Positions 38,037 through 50,339 of a stretch of DNA of 64,000 nucleotides are shown in pieces. The first letter of the stretch is position 1; every line of letters starts with the position of its first letter. The stretch is from Torymus aiolomorphi. Lineage: Eukaryota > Arthropoda > Insecta > Hymenoptera > Torymidae. The notes under the pieces are model-generated. The model was not told the origin of the DNA. It did not search any database and was given only the letters and a program-made list of their open reading frames with translations. The stretch spans positions 22,738,257-22,802,256 of the forward strand of contig CM070873.1 in NCBI GenBank assembly GCA_036365515.1, given 5' to 3'. The position numbers and the translations under genes are program-made.

Positions 38037-39013
38037 CCAATACTCGGACACTTTTGAAGCTCATTCTTAAATGAACGATGATTTTAGTCAATGAAGCAAA
38101 TTATTCAAAGCTTCAAGATCTTATCATTAATTTAGGGTTAATTTTACTAATTTATGCAAAGAAAAAGACTCTAACATGTTTTTTTATATTAAAAAAGTAA
38201 GTTTAAAAAAAATGTAAACAAGACCGCCAGTAGTCGGACGTCCTATTTTGAGATGCAATACTCGGACATCGGTTTGACGCAGTGCTCGGACATAAGTATA
38301 GGGTTACTTCACCAGTGAAGGAATGAATAAGGAAATTGTAACTTTTGTTATTTAATTAAGTGGTTTAAACATGGATTAAAAGTAAAACCCTTTTGAAATT
38401 TATATTCTAAAATGTTCAAACTTTACGTCGGTGAGCAAATTTTGAATAAAGAATCAAAGTAAAAATTTTATTTAATGAAAATCTGTAAATATCTCCTAAA
38501 ATCAGTAAAGGAACACGCAATCTTAGTATCTCAATACGTTTCACCAGTGAAGAAACACTTAATAGCGGCGATTTTTTATTTTATTCTTAACAAGATAATT
38601 TCTTTTATGCAGAATCTTTATATAAAATTAAATAAAATTTTTCAAGGATTGGAAAATCATCGTCATGTTAGATAAACAATACATAGAAAGCTTGATATTT
38701 TCATATATATAAAGAAAATGTTCGTTAACTGGTGACTGTTCCAATACTGCTGTAGTCACCCATGTTTTTAAATGTCTTCGACTACTGCGTTATGTGAATT
38801 GAGTGGAATTTTAAGTCGGACAAAAATTTGCCTCTACCTTCTTCTGAAACATAACCACAATAAATTTCTAATTGATTTTATAATAATTGTAAGATCTAAA
38901 TTAACTCAATATGGATTTGACTACGTATTTAATATTATAACCAACACAAATGAATCAGTCCCTCATCAAATTTAAACAATAATAGTGGTTTTTTACTGTT
39001 GTCCGAGTACTGG
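38037..39013. mobile_element. Element built on the word TACTCGGACA
   Basis: Ends CCAATACTCGGACAC and complement of CCAGTACTCGGACAAC (977 bp apart). The CGGACA word recurs internally at about 38233, 38262, 38286 and 38815. Two 66-67-codon ORFs (38475, 38772) are not recognisable. Same architecture as 28185-29368 with a different word. No clear target duplication. Confidence 0.45.
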
Positions 39014-41100
39014 TGCCAATTTTCTCTTTGTTCTGGTACTTTACCTTAATCGAGAGAGCACAGATTTCCGGTAACTTGGCCATACTCGATCCTAAAATCC
39101 TCGCACCACACAAGACCCTCACGCGCCCCATAAATGAAACATGAGCGCACGCACGCATTGAATAACCGATAAACGCGTGCGAGCCAATCCATTGACGGAT
39201 TTTCATTACATTTGCTATCGACCGATAAAAATATTATAATTTCAGATTCGTGTCCGCGGATTTGCATTATCGAATGAAAAGTGCCTCTCTCTCGTAAATG
39301 GCGCGAGCGATTGCCCGCGGGACCTTCGATTCGATTTACATGCGCATAAAGGAACAAGCGGCGTTTTTTGCAAATTTTAAAAGTGCGCAAACGCGTGGAT
39401 TTGAATTAAGCGCGCGGACGTTGCATTTGCATTTAAGCGTTTTGCGCGCTGCATTGTCTCTTGGCGGATGGCTTTTTCCGTGTATTTTTTGTAAAATTTT
39501 GAAGAAATTTTCGCGTGGTAGAGAAGCAATTTGATCATCTGGGTTGCGTTGTTCCTATGATCATATTATTATCGTTTTGTAGAAAAATTGGGTTCTAACG
39601 GTTGAACTGTGAAGTCCGAAATAAATGAATTGAAAACAGTAATTGGCTATATAATATTATTTATTGAAATGGAATGTATGTATTTATCAATTCCTATGGC
39701 TGGTTACAATGTTGAGATATAATTATTGTTGTTACGCCTTGTAACTGCTTAATTGCGATTGTAATTAAATTATAAATTATGCTCGCTACTTTGACGAGGC
39801 TTACAAATAAAAACTTGACTCGAATGTCGTCTGAGTTTGACGGAGCTCTCCAGTTTCCTTGTACACTGTGACTGACTCGAGCGGCCCATGCGGAGGGTTT
39901 TTAATGCATAAGTGAATTAGGTTAAAGATGAGCCCGGTAACGTATCGAATTCATCTTTTGACAACTTATGTATTACAAGTTTTCTGGATCGTCGTACTTG
40001 CGAAATGCTGAGCATTGCAAAGTGTGGCCTTTCGACTGCCGCGGACTTCGATGGCTTGGATTCTAGCTCGACCGTATGTTAAAAATTGCATGCGTTGTCT
40101 TCCTGAGTAGGTGACTCTATACGTCACAAGGTCGCATAAGCAGAACGCTGCGTCGTATTAAGTTGCACTCTCGCTTTTATGTGTCAGGAAATATCTGATA
40201 CTAATAATGCTTTTTCTTTAAACTGAGAATACGTCTCCGGACGTAACAGAACAATTCACGAATCATGTAATAAATAGCCTTCTCCAAAGATTTTATTTCT
40301 TGTTTCTTAAAAATAGCATGAGTGAAAATAAATAAGGACATTAAAAGTATAATAATGTGACGGCATGTCAAAAACCTTTTTATAAGCTCCGTACTTTGTT
40401 TGCATACGTTAAATAATTGTAGTTAAAAAGTATACGCCAGGAGTATTAAAATAATATAAAAAACCGCTGCCAATTCATTGGCAAGATGCTTCCTCAAACT
40501 AACTTAAAAACAAAAGTAAATTTTTTACACCAAAACTTTATTAATAAATAAAAGTTTTCTTTGTGGTTCTGTGTTGTTTGTTAAACAATTTGATTGAATA
40601 TAAAAAATATCTTTTTTGTTTTTTCATTTATGTATCCTATACAAACAATTAGTTATTGTTATAAAAAATGTTAAAGAAATACATTAGTTTGAGAAAGAAA
40701 AGTATGTATTGGCAATAATCTAATAAATATTTGTTTTGAAACAGGTATTTAACTACTATCCTGCTCGACTTAGTGGTTTAAAGTTAATCCATCATTTTAA
40801 CAATCATACAAATATTATATAATAACTAAGTTATACTTCTTAACAAAAGCCAATGAATCGTTTCGAAATTTAACAGAGAAGTAGTTTTTTTCATATTTAA
40901 GAATCGATATTTTTATGAAATATTTTTATGAAATTTTTACGAAATTTATATTTTGAAAGTCAATTATTATCGTTGCCCTAGTACACGTTGTCGCGGGACT
41001 CAACTGAAATTACTTTCTCGGGGATATATGATATACAAATTAAATAAAGCTAGTGCATATTTTGCTTTAAAACTTTATATTTGTGTTTTGGGGCTAATTT
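39014..41100. other. GC island, unclassified sequence and a solo motif
   Basis: 39040-39530 is a CpG-rich island with noise ORFs on both strands. 39770-40210 is GC-richer and could be an old retroelement piece (TGTTACGCC near 39730). 40456-40500 is a solo GCCAATTCATTGGC motif. 40500-41100 shows nothing. Confidence 0.35.
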
Positions 41101-41121
41101 GGAATGAGTAAAAAATTTTGA

Positions 41122-41811
41122 CCAACATAACCTCTTGAAATTTTAACACAATGTTGTACTCGATAAGTGTAATAAGTGGTAAAAATTTTGAGTCAATCAA
41201 TCGAATATTCTTTTTAAAAATGCAAATATAAGAAATTTATAAAAAAATTTTAACCTCAAATATCTTTGGTCACAACTGTCAGATTTTTTTCGGCAGAGAA
41301 CTGAATCCTTAGACATAAATAAGCTAATTCTTTGCCAAATTTCAAAACGATTCATTGACTTTTACTCCTGATATCGTTAACGAATGAAAACGCACTTGTT
41401 TTCAAAAATAATTTTTTTCTCGGAAACAAATCAACATAACCTCTTGAAATGTTAACATAATTTTGTACTCGGTAAGTGTAATAAGTGATAAAAATGTTAA
41501 ATCAATCAACGAATATTCTTTTTAAAAATACAAATATAAGAAATTTATAAAGAAAATGTAACCTCAAATATCTTTGGTCACAACGGTCAGATTTTTTTGG
41601 ACAAAGAACTGACTCCTTAGACATAAAAAAGCTAATTCTCTGTCAAATTTCAAAACGATTCATTGACTTTTACTCCTGTTATCGTAAAGGAAAGAAAACG
41701 CACTTTTTTCAAAAATAATTTTTTTCTCGGAAACAAATCAACATAACCTCTTGAAATTTTAACACAATGTTGTACTCGATAAGTGTAATAAATGGTAAAA
41801 ATTTTGAGTGG
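41122..41811. repeat. Satellite-like array, 308-bp unit
   Basis: The anchor ACATAACCTCTTGAAAT starts at 41125, 41434 and 41741 (spacing 309 and 307). Units also contain CCTCAAATATCTTTGGTC, linking them to the 15.66-16.50 kb array. Confidence 0.8.
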
Positions 41812-42138
41812 AAAAATGAAAAAGTTTTTGAGATATTAATTAAAGAAATATAAACCATATTTTCATTAATAACAAATAACAGGCTAGAGATAATTTAAAT
41901 TAAAAAAAAAGAAATTGTAGGTAATTTAAAGACTTTTTAATAAAAATTTAGTTTATTAAGTAATACTGGTTGAAACAAATTAAAAAATTAAAAAAACGAA
42001 AAATTCAAAATCGTTTTTTGGTTATAAAAAAAAATCGGTAAAATGAAAAAGTAGGTTATGCTTTCTTTATTCTCCTCCGAAACGAAGAGAATAAGCCTTT
42101 TCCGATGTAAATCGGTCGATCGGTTCAAACGTTATCGC

Positions 42139-42140
<2 letters not shown>
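41812..42140. other. AT-rich spacer
   Basis: Nothing supported. Confidence 0.4.
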
Positions 42141-42204
<64 letters not shown>

Positions 42205-42205
42205 A

Positions 42206-42238
<33 letters not shown>
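42141..42238. repeat. (AC)n microsatellite with ATAC interruptions
   Basis: About 98 bp of AC, two ACAT interruptions near 42200 and 42212. Confidence 0.97.
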
Positions 42239-42413
42239 GAAATTTTTTTTTATCAAAAACAACGGATTTTAGCGCCAAAACTCTTAAAACATGTTTTTGA
42301 ACATTTTTTGTTTCAAAAATTTTTTTCACCGTTACAAAGCTTCCTCTTTGAGGAAGCAAAATGCATACGGTCATTTTTTGAAATTCACAAACCTTTACTA
42401 TTATTTGAATGTA

Positions 42414-42701
42414 CACTGAAAAAAATTTGGCACAGGAGCTGCCCTTGACGGTATAACCTCTATGCCAAAAGGCGGAGCTGTGCGATCTCATGACTTGGCA
42501 TGGCTCTTGCTCCGTAGCGGAGCTCTCCCGTCCCAGCCCCACACCACTCATGCCCCCTTCGGTGTACGCGCGATACCAGTGGTAAGGTTAGGTTAACCCG
42601 GCACATGAGCCATGCCGAAATTGAGAGCTCTCCCGTGCCAAACAGAGGGAGCTCTCCAGTACTATGAGGAAGGCAGCTTCTGTGCCAAATTTTTTTCAGT
42701 G
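42414..42701. mobile_element. TA-flanked MITE family C, copy 1
   Basis: Ends CACTGAAAAAAATTTGGCAC and complement, with about 30 bp of inverted ends continuing into GAGCTGCC/GGCAGCTTC. TA at 42412-42413 and 42702-42703; 288 bp. The interior is GC-rich with GAGCTCTCC(C/A)GT words. Tc1/mariner-like by TSD only. Confidence 0.7.
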
Positions 42702-42703
42702 TA

Positions 42704-43090
42704 CCTATGTTTTATGCATTCTTTAGTTTGTAAAATTTAACGTGTATACATAACTTTTGTTTATTCATTAGGATCAATTGTATATTGGTATTGCTGTAAA
42801 ATAGCACATGCTGTTAGCACAAATTTATACTTCTGTAATACTTGCTATCAATCTACTATTAGATGGTTTTTTTTTTCAGAAAATATAATATCGATCAAAA
42901 TTTTTTTTCACATTCGATACTGTAAATTCCGAATGAGGGTGATTAAGAACATAAAAGGTGTTAATAGTGAGAGCAAATTTCGAGAAAATTCCCGCCTTCA
43001 AAAATTTAAAATAGATTGCATAAAATTATAAATACGCTATTGTTAAGTGTAAAGGAGCCAGCCCAGAAAGGTGCACAATGAAGTATACGA
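42704..43090. other. AT-rich spacer
   Basis: Nothing supported. Confidence 0.4.
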
Positions 43091-43092
43091 TA

Positions 43093-43101
43093 CACACACA
43101 C

Positions 43102-43147
<46 letters not shown>
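43093..43147. repeat. (AC)n microsatellite
   Basis: About 55 bp, one CGC interruption. Confidence 0.95.
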
Positions 43148-43150
<3 letters not shown>

Positions 43151-43350
43151 ATAACTGTTATTTCCGGGATCTCAACCCCAGTCCGCTCAGAGTTCGGACA
43201 AGTGACTAAAGAAATAATATCCCTCAGGTTACCAACTCTCAAAGTTTGGACTCTAGAAAAGTCCCGGAAAAAACGCTTATATTAAGTATTCCTTTCCGGG
43301 AAGTCCCGGAAATAACAGTTATATATAATAAAATGTCCCGGAAAAAACAG
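43148..43350. repeat. Inverted repeats of TAACTGTTATTTCCGGGA
   Basis: The word at about 43150-43171 is inverted at about 43302-43322, with further TCCCGGAAA copies at 43262, 43295 and 43336. It lies between AC and GT microsatellites. Confidence 0.55.
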
Positions 43351-43354
43351 TTAC

Positions 43355-43435
43355 AGGTGTGTGTGTGTGTGTGTGCGTGTGTGTGTGTGTGTGTAATTAT
43401 TTAGAGTTTATTGTATTTAAACTGTTATCGTGCGC

Positions 43436-43482
<47 letters not shown>
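43355..43482. repeat. (GT)n then (GA)n microsatellites
   Basis: GT 43355-43394 and GA 43439-43482, separated by 44 bp. Confidence 0.95.
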
Positions 43483-43490
<8 letters not shown>

Positions 43491-43580
43491 GCCAGGAAGG
43501 GACTTGGTTGGGGACTTGGAAGGGACTCGGTCGTCAGTCGTCTCGGCAGGTCGACGTGGTGACTGGGCTGATAATCGTCG

Positions 43581-43800
43581 ATAGCTCTGAAGTTTGCATT
43601 ATTGGAGTGCAACGAAATAATTTTTTACGATTGATTAAAGTTATTGAACAATGGAAATTTTATCTAAATCTTTATCAAGTTATTTTATACTATAAACACA
43701 CAAAATCTACACGAAAAATTTTAACTAGAATAAACTTGGAGTAAAATGAATTATTTTTTTTTATTTCATTGCACTCCAACGTTGCAAACTTCAGACCTAT
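43581..43800. mobile_element. MITE family A, copy 3
   Basis: Ends ATAGCTCTGAAGTTTGCA ... TGCAAACTTCAGACCTAT; 220 bp; 8-bp flanks AATCGTCG / GATTGTCG (6 of 8). Confidence 0.75.
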
Positions 43801-43808
43801 GATTGTCG

Positions 43809-44926
43809 TGACTTCCTCTCGTACAGCTTTAGTCGTAGCCTCGGTCTCTTTTCTTAGCTAGGGCTTCTCGGGCGTGGGGTGCTACCGATTTTATAGTCGA
43901 AATGGATGTAGTACCCTTTTTTTCAATCACGAATCAGTGGGGCTATTGTCGATGAGTCTTCGCTCTCCGGGCTAGCGACCAAGTCCCTGTGTCAGCTTTT
44001 TTTGTGTTCGGGCGAGCTGCCGTGACTATTTCGCGCCTCGTCTATAATGCTGAGTTGTGGCTATCGCCACTCCGTTCTTGCGCTTCAACTATGCATGCGA
44101 AGCTAACACCCGTAACACTATATATTAGAAAAATAAAGTTCCGAATGATTTGGAACATTTATTCCTGTATAATATTATATTTAGCTTATTTATCGAAGTT
44201 ATCACCTTTTTAAATAACTGCATTTTCTATATTTTAATTTTTAGGAAAAAATGATTCCAAACATTTATATCACATATTATATAAAAATAATTTATTAAAA
44301 ATACTATAGTTTTCTGCGTAAATTGTTTCGAATTTGTATGTATTATACATTTTTAATTTTTCGAAAATTGTACCCTTATATAATAAGATATTCATATTCT
44401 AATTAATTCTTCGAATGTTATGAAAAATATCCATCTGAAAGTTCAGGTGTCTGACAAATATAATCAAGAATTAGTCTCAAAACCGATTCCATTTTAATCG
44501 ATTTTAATTATTTTCGATCTCCTTTTTTAGCAGGGTACCTTGCTTCTTTTACAGCCTTTTATTTATTTTGTTTACCCTTTTCTTATTTTATTTTATATAA
44601 TTGTAAAATAATTATTTATATTACATTCAATAATGAAAAATGTATGTTATAAAATATAAGATTAGATGTATTAAAATGTTACGATATATTCCAATATAAA
44701 TACAAATATCCTAATAATGACTTCATTAATCTCGCGAGGAATCCGGCGCAATTATACATAGTGATAATCCGTCGGTACAAACTTCACTCTCCCTTTCCAA
44801 ATTATTCTACTTTATAAAAACACTAAGTATTTTCCCGATCGACGATATACCCGATAAAATCAGAAGCATGACAATAATTATTCTAAAATCTTTTTATGTG
44901 CTAATTAAACTCTAATGAACAACATC
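43809..44926. other. Intergenic
   Basis: A GC-richer patch (43810-44100) reads TCTCGG/CTAGCG-type words resembling 45170-45420, on the other side of the next MITE. No domain recognised. 44150-44926 is AT-rich. Confidence 0.35.
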
Positions 44927-44934
44927 GAACTCCA

Positions 44935-45156
44935 ATGGGTCTGAAGTTTACAACGTTGTAGTGCAATGAAATAATTAAATATTTGATTTTACTTCAAGTT
45001 TATAATAATTAATATTACTTTTGCGTGTAGATTTATTGTTTTATAGTATCAAATAACTTTCTAACAAGATTTAGATAAAATTTCCATTGCTTAATAACTT
45101 TAATTATTGTAAAAAATTATTTCGTTGCATTCCAACGATGCAAACTTCAGACCCAT
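44935..45156. mobile_element. MITE family A, copy 4
   Basis: Ends ATGGGTCTGAAGTTTACAAC ... TGCAAACTTCAGACCCAT; 222 bp; 8-bp flanks GAACTCCA / CAACTCCA (44927-44934, 45157-45164, 7 of 8). Confidence 0.85.
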
Positions 45157-45633
45157 CAACTCCATCAGATGCATGAACTTATCTTTTTTTGGTATAGTGG
45201 CGCTCTGGACTCTCCCGTCCAGGACAATCTTGCTCGATGCTCCTCCTCGTCACAGTCCTGACAAGGTCTCTCTCCCGATGACTAGCGTCGAATGTGGTGA
45301 CTTCCTTGATTCTTGCACCATAGGTACTACTTGAGTTGACGGCGTTATGAGCGGATGATGATCGGAGCCTAGTTTTTGAGAGCTGTTGCCTCCTTCCAGG
45401 CGGAAAGCACTGGTGCCAATCTTGCGGTAGATTTGAATAAACATCGCTACATAATAAAATACGTAAATCGTACAACTACGCGTGATATCTCGATAATAAA
45501 CAGTATACGGGCAAATTTACCCTTTCCAAGTTCTTCCCAAACGGTTAACCGTAGGATTAAAAAATACAAAACGTTTTACAATTTTCAAAAGAGGGCAATT
45601 CAATGTTTCATAAAAAAATTATATATAGCCTCT
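45157..45633. other. 3' flank of the kelch gene
   Basis: The GC-richer patch 45180-45420 has ORFs on both strands without recognisable domains. AT-rich after that. Confidence 0.35.
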
Positions 45634-47883
45634 TCAGCATGCGTTGAAGAGCACTCCGCCGAAAACGTCTTCAAGATCCTTTTCCCCCCAGGAAATAAGC
45701 GACCACGTATCTTTATCAGGATCATATGCTTCTATGGATGAAGTAGGTTCTACTCCGTCATTCAGTCCCCCGATCACCCACAGTTTTTCTGCAAGTGCGA
45801 CAACTACAAAGGTGTTCCTTGCTTTATTCAGAGGTGCCGCGTATTTCCACCTGTAAATGTAATTAAAAACTTATTGGGAGATAAACGTGATTACGAAGAT
45901 TAGTGTTGTTGATCGAACCTGTTTGTTTCTGGGTCGTAGAACTCGACAGAATTTAAATTTGATTTTTCCGAAGAACCTCCGCAAACACAGATTTTCTCAT
46001 TCAAAACTGCCGCATCTGCACACACGCGGCTCATTTGCAATCTAGGAAGAAATGTCCACTTGTCTACTTCTGGATCATAGCGTTCCACCTAAACAGACAA
46101 ATAATCATAAAAGTTTAATTTTCCATATCGTATACAAGCATACATATGAATAATTTATATTGATACATAAAAGAATAGAAACGAAAGCAAGACTTATTAG
46201 CACATTATCTAAATAAAAAAATAAACAAATTCTCGAAAAAAATGTCAAAAATCATACTTTTGGCAATTGTTTTCAGAAAAAATTTGATTCACGTATTATT
46301 GGAAAGCAATATTCGTCTACTACTAAACATCATATGAATAAGAAAAACAAATGCCTTATTATTCTACTACAAGTATGCTTTATTTTGTGTTGGAATCAAG
46401 AAAATTGCACAAAACTTTCAAGAATGACTTATACTACTTTCTAGAGGCTTTAGGAGAAAACCTATTCTTGTCTTTGGATAATAAGACTCGGGTGGGGATA
46501 CTATCAACTTATTTATTCACTCAAATAAATAAATAACGACGTTTCGGCGGCGAATTCACCGCTCTACCATCTAGCGTGTTGCCGAAAGTTGTTTTTGTAG
46601 AAATAACTAAATTGGAACCTGATGAGGGCCTTGTAACGTACGTCGTTCTGTACGGGCCGAAACGTCGTTATTTATTTATTTGAGTGAATAAATAAGTTGA
46701 TAGTATCACCACCCGAGTCTTATTATCCAAATTAATCTATGGCTATCACTAGAGTCATTTAATCACTATTCTTGTCTTATTACCCAACACTGTATCCATA
46801 TATGTTTTATCATCAGAGCTAAAAGTATCAAGAGGAAAAAAAAATTAACCATAAAAGAATAATAGATGTTCAGTAGTAGGCTAATTTACTTACTCATTAA
46901 TTGCGAAATTAATATAAAATTATTTTTTCAACATAACGTGAGCATATAACACTTTTGTACAATATTATCGAAAAAAAACTTTTTTATAACTGAGTGCGTA
47001 AAACTTGACTTCAGATGCCTGTTTAGCATGAGTAAGGTACCCCCTTTTTCGCTAGTGCGTAAAGTGTTTTTACTTAACGTATTACTGCGAAAAGGTTCAC
47101 TCGTGAAAAAAAAAATCGGGTACTGTACGTACGCTAAACAGGTATCCAATGTTGAGTTTTACGCGCTTAGTTATAACAAATAGTAAACGCAGCACGTGCC
47201 TATAAAGTAGGCGTTGTATACACGGGTATAGTTAGTCGCCCAAACGAAACGAAGGTAACGAACCCGTGCATAATACGCACTTGTTACGTAATGTACTATT
47301 TTCTTGGTGATGTCTTATTGGAGTAATAATAATTCTGATCTTTTGTATTGCTGCATCGTTCGCATATTCCAGCACTTTCGTTGGTTCTAGCTGTATTATT
47401 GTTTATCTGCTAGATGCGGTGATGCAAATACTGAGCAGCATCTCTTTCAAACATGTTTGCTTTTAAATATGCTTATAGAGTAGGTAGTAACCACACAATT
47501 GCTACATACGATATTTGACAATTTATAACCATCAGTCATGCCCCCGATTACGTAAACATGTCTTCGAAATGTGATGATTGCACCACCGAAACGGAGTACG
47601 GTCATCGAACTAAGGTTTTCCCAATGCTGAGTCCTCAAACAGAATCTTGCAATCCTGCCTCTAAACTCGTTATTATACTCATCTCCTTCACATATGTATA
47701 AATAGCCATCTAAACCTGCTACAAATCTCCTACAATTTTAAAATACAATTATAAAGTTCAAGTACACAAATATTGATTCAAGAAAGACTTTAATAATATT
47801 TAATCAACATACAAAGCACGGTCTGAATTCAAAGGTATTTCTCCCCATCTTTTATCTTTAAATTCATAAAATCGTACGACTAT
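45634..47883 (-). CDS. Kelch-repeat protein, C-terminal four exons
   Basis: Exons (minus strand): about 47883-47813, 47729-47510, 46088-45919, 45850-45634, with phases that fit throughout and a TGA at 45636-45634. Donors are GTATGT, GTATGT and GTTCGA; acceptors TTGTAG, TGTTTAG and TTTACAG. The product shows about four kelch blades: VVRFYEFKDKRWGEIPL; VAGLDGYLYICEG...HWENLSSM; VYVIGGMTDGYKLSNI then VERYDPEVDKWTFLPRLQ; ICVCGGSSEKSNLNSVEFYD; and LWVIGGLND...IEAYDPDKDTWSL. Kelch propellers bind partners, in BTB-kelch proteins presenting substrates to Cul3 ligase, but no BTB/BACK part is in view, so the class is open. The second blade has CEG rather than the usual CGG. Upstream exons must lie beyond 47.9 kb and were not found. 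The long third intron (46089-47509) holds a Penelope-derived insert. Confidence 0.85.
46474..46765. mobile_element. Palindromic Penelope-derived insertion 2 (in kelch intron)
   Basis: Inverted arms beginning TTGGATAATAAGACTCGGGT, the left arm internally deleted. One-sided extension at the right (ending CATTTAATCA). Perfect 12-bp duplication CTATTCTTGTCT (46462-46473, 46766-46777). Carries a hammerhead-like core at 46616-46669. Confidence 0.75.
46616..46669 (+). ncRNA. Hammerhead-like motif
   Basis: AAC + CTGATGA (46619-46625) + G + GGCC ... GGCC (46627-46630, 46655-46658) + GAAACGTC + GTT. Stem I AAC/GTT. Helix III would be the self-complementary ACGT with no loop. Cleavage would fall after GTC. 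Confidence 0.6.
46958..47180. repeat. Inverted repeat in kelch intron 3
   Basis: TTATAACTGAGTGCGTAAAAC ... GCCTGTTTAGCATG is mirrored by CGCTAAACAGGTATCC ... GTTTTACGCGCTTAGTTATAA. A MITE-like hairpin; target duplication not seen. Confidence 0.6.
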
Positions 47884-48429
47884 CTCAGTAAATAAGTGCC
47901 ACAATAGATTTTAGATGGTTCATTAATTGAAATTGACTCCCGTAGACCCAAAATATTGTAAAATGTTATAAGGATAACCATAAAAGAATCAAGGAAAACA
48001 CTACCGTTTCATTGGTATTTATTACTTCTTCAAACTATATGTATTTTTTTAACGTATTATCACTTCCAAATAAAAGGGCGCTAACTCGGAATTTCGGCAT
48101 TACTGCCAATTTCAAGCAAAGCGAAACAATTTTTCGTCTTTGTTAGCACCTTTTTCACCTGGCTTCCAACTAAACTCCTTTTTCAACCGGTTTTAGAGTC
48201 AGCATCTTTTTATTGTCATACTTGTGTATATGTATAATATACTGTGCGAAGGATGAGTGTGAATGTGTTTAGGTATATGAATTTACATGTGTGTTTATGT
48301 ATATGTGGGATGACGTTGGGCGAACCAGCGCGGTCGTGCGCAGGGGTCGAGTTATTTTCTTGCCGGGCGCGGTCGACTAGAGACGCATCGATATCGCACT
48401 TGAGACAATTGTACTCTCTGCTTGCGCGT
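47884..48429. other. Upstream of visible kelch exons
   Basis: No further kelch exon recognised. A GC-richer patch at 48300-48420 contains CATCGATATCGC. Confidence 0.35.
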
Positions 48430-48458
48430 GAGAGAGAGAAAGAGAGAGAGAGAACGAG

Positions 48459-48541
<83 letters not shown>
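48430..48541. repeat. (GA)n microsatellite
   Basis: About 110 bp with a few interruptions at the left. Confidence 0.97.
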
Positions 48542-48543
<2 letters not shown>

Positions 48544-49255
48544 AAGATAAAGAGTCTTCAACGCATAAACGGACGTATCGGTTAAGTTGAAACGTCAAAT
48601 CGCCCATGAGCAGGGGAAAGTGATACTTCTTGTTTCTTTTTTGAAATCACATACACCGAGTCATTAAATTCTGGATCGTCCTATTTGTATTTAGCCGTTG
48701 GAACGACCCTATTTTGTGACCAGGAAGCATCGGGTCCACGTCAGCTATCGCGACTCTCCGGGGTATTTACGTGACCAGATCGAAACACGGTTAGGATTGC
48801 AGTTCGCATCGCCATTGGAAGTCCAAGGCCTTGGCATTTCGATATCTGCAATCAAGGTGCAGTCGTCTGAATGTCAACGGAAAAGCGAGCGAGTGATGTA
48901 ACAAACATGATAACCGGTGGAATCAAGTACCCGAGTAGAAATTTTCACACGGCAATGACGCGGGACGGATCCGTCTGCCGTGATTCCTGATCCGTACCTG
49001 ATGTTGTTGACGGATGAGTGCCGTACGAGGCATGTAACGCTGAACTGTATGAGGGCCGGATGATTTTACCTATCTATATCCTTACGTCCGGTGAAACATC
49101 TGGCCCTGATCCGGCCCTGATTCGGGCAACACGTGGCTTATTGTCTAAATAATTTGAAAGCGAATATGTTCTATACTTAATAAAAATTACAACATTTAAT
49201 TTTTTTATAGCACTGTGTGACCTAAATCCGCACTTAAGTCACGGCTAGCTGTGAC
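48542..49255. other. Unclassified GC-moderate DNA
   Basis: A 67-codon plus-strand ORF (48698-48901) with even base use but no recognised domain. 48940-49140 contains repeated CCGTCTGCCG/GGCCCTGAT words. No call. Confidence 0.3.
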
Positions 49256-49259
49256 TTAA

Positions 49260-49939
49260 GGGGGCTAGACACCTTTTTTCTCTGAAATAAGAAGTCACAT
49301 TTTAATACATAAATGTAAAGTAATTATTTCATACTTTTTACATATAAAAGTGGGTATATTTACCTTACCTTAAAACTTTCTCCGATGGGCCTTTTATATG
49401 GTCCAGAACCATAGTCATCGATGAAACAAGTTTTTTCACTAACCGTAAGCTTTGAAATTTTCCTGTGGATGGATTGACTCCAGATTTGAACTAAATTACT
49501 CCTGAATAGTATAATTCTCATATGAGTGTAGGGATTTTTGATCTAATGAGAAAAAAAAAAATTGTGCTGTTTTTCAAGAGTTTTTTTTTTTATTTTTTTA
49601 AATTTTTTATATTTTTTCATAATTTTTTCTGATGTAAAAATTTTTTCCGACATTTAATCCTAAATCCCTACACTCATATGAGAATTATACTATTCAGGAG
49701 TAATTTAGTTCAAATCTGGAGTCAATCCATCCACAGGAAAATTTCAAAGCTTACGGTTAGTGAAAAAACTTGTTTCATCGATGACTATGGTTCTGGACCA
49801 TATAAAAAGCCCGTCGGAGAAAGTTTTAAGGTAAGGTAAATATACCCACTTTTATATGTAAAAAGTCTGAAATAATTAGTTTACATTTATGTATTAAAAT
49901 GTGACTTCTTATTTCAGAGAAAAAAGGTGTCTAGCCCCC
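49260..49939. mobile_element. 680-bp TTAA-flanked palindrome (piggyBac-like MITE 3)
   Basis: Arms 49260-49535 and 49660-49939 are almost perfect complements, ends GGGGGCTAGACACCTTTTTT. TTAA at 49256-49259 and 49940-49943. The arm contains AAGGTAAGGTAAATATACCC and ATCGATGACTATGGTTCTGG. No ORF. Confidence 0.8.
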
Positions 49940-49943
49940 TTAA

Positions 49944-50331
49944 GTAGCCCATTATTACACTGTGAAACAATGAATTTACTTAAGTCACAGGCACGTAATT
50001 AACGCCAATTATCTACCAAAACTATTCAAAAATACGATTTTACATATAAGAATGAACAGGAAAAGAAGTAAAACTTCGTTAATAGTTGACAAACCACAAA
50101 GAATAAATAAAAATGATGATAATAAGGCTTGTCTATATTATAGATTAGTTTCATCGCACTTAGAATAAAGCGATTTAAGCATTAAACTTTTTGAAGCCTG
50201 TTTTGGGCCAGTTACGACGGAATCACTGATATAAGAATAGTCGATTTTAACCATCTTATATGAAGAATAATAACTTTTCATAAATGTGATACATAAAGTA
50301 AAGAATAGAGTTTACCAAAATACAAGCTTTG
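49944..50331. other. AT-rich spacer
   Basis: Nothing supported. Confidence 0.4.
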
Positions 50332-50339
50332 TTCTAATA

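Noticed and set aside
35494..40500. A complete 5-kb transposon between facing GCCAATGAATTGG motifs
   Set aside because: No extended inverted ends, no target duplication and a likely host exon inside. Kept only as a low-weight hypothesis.
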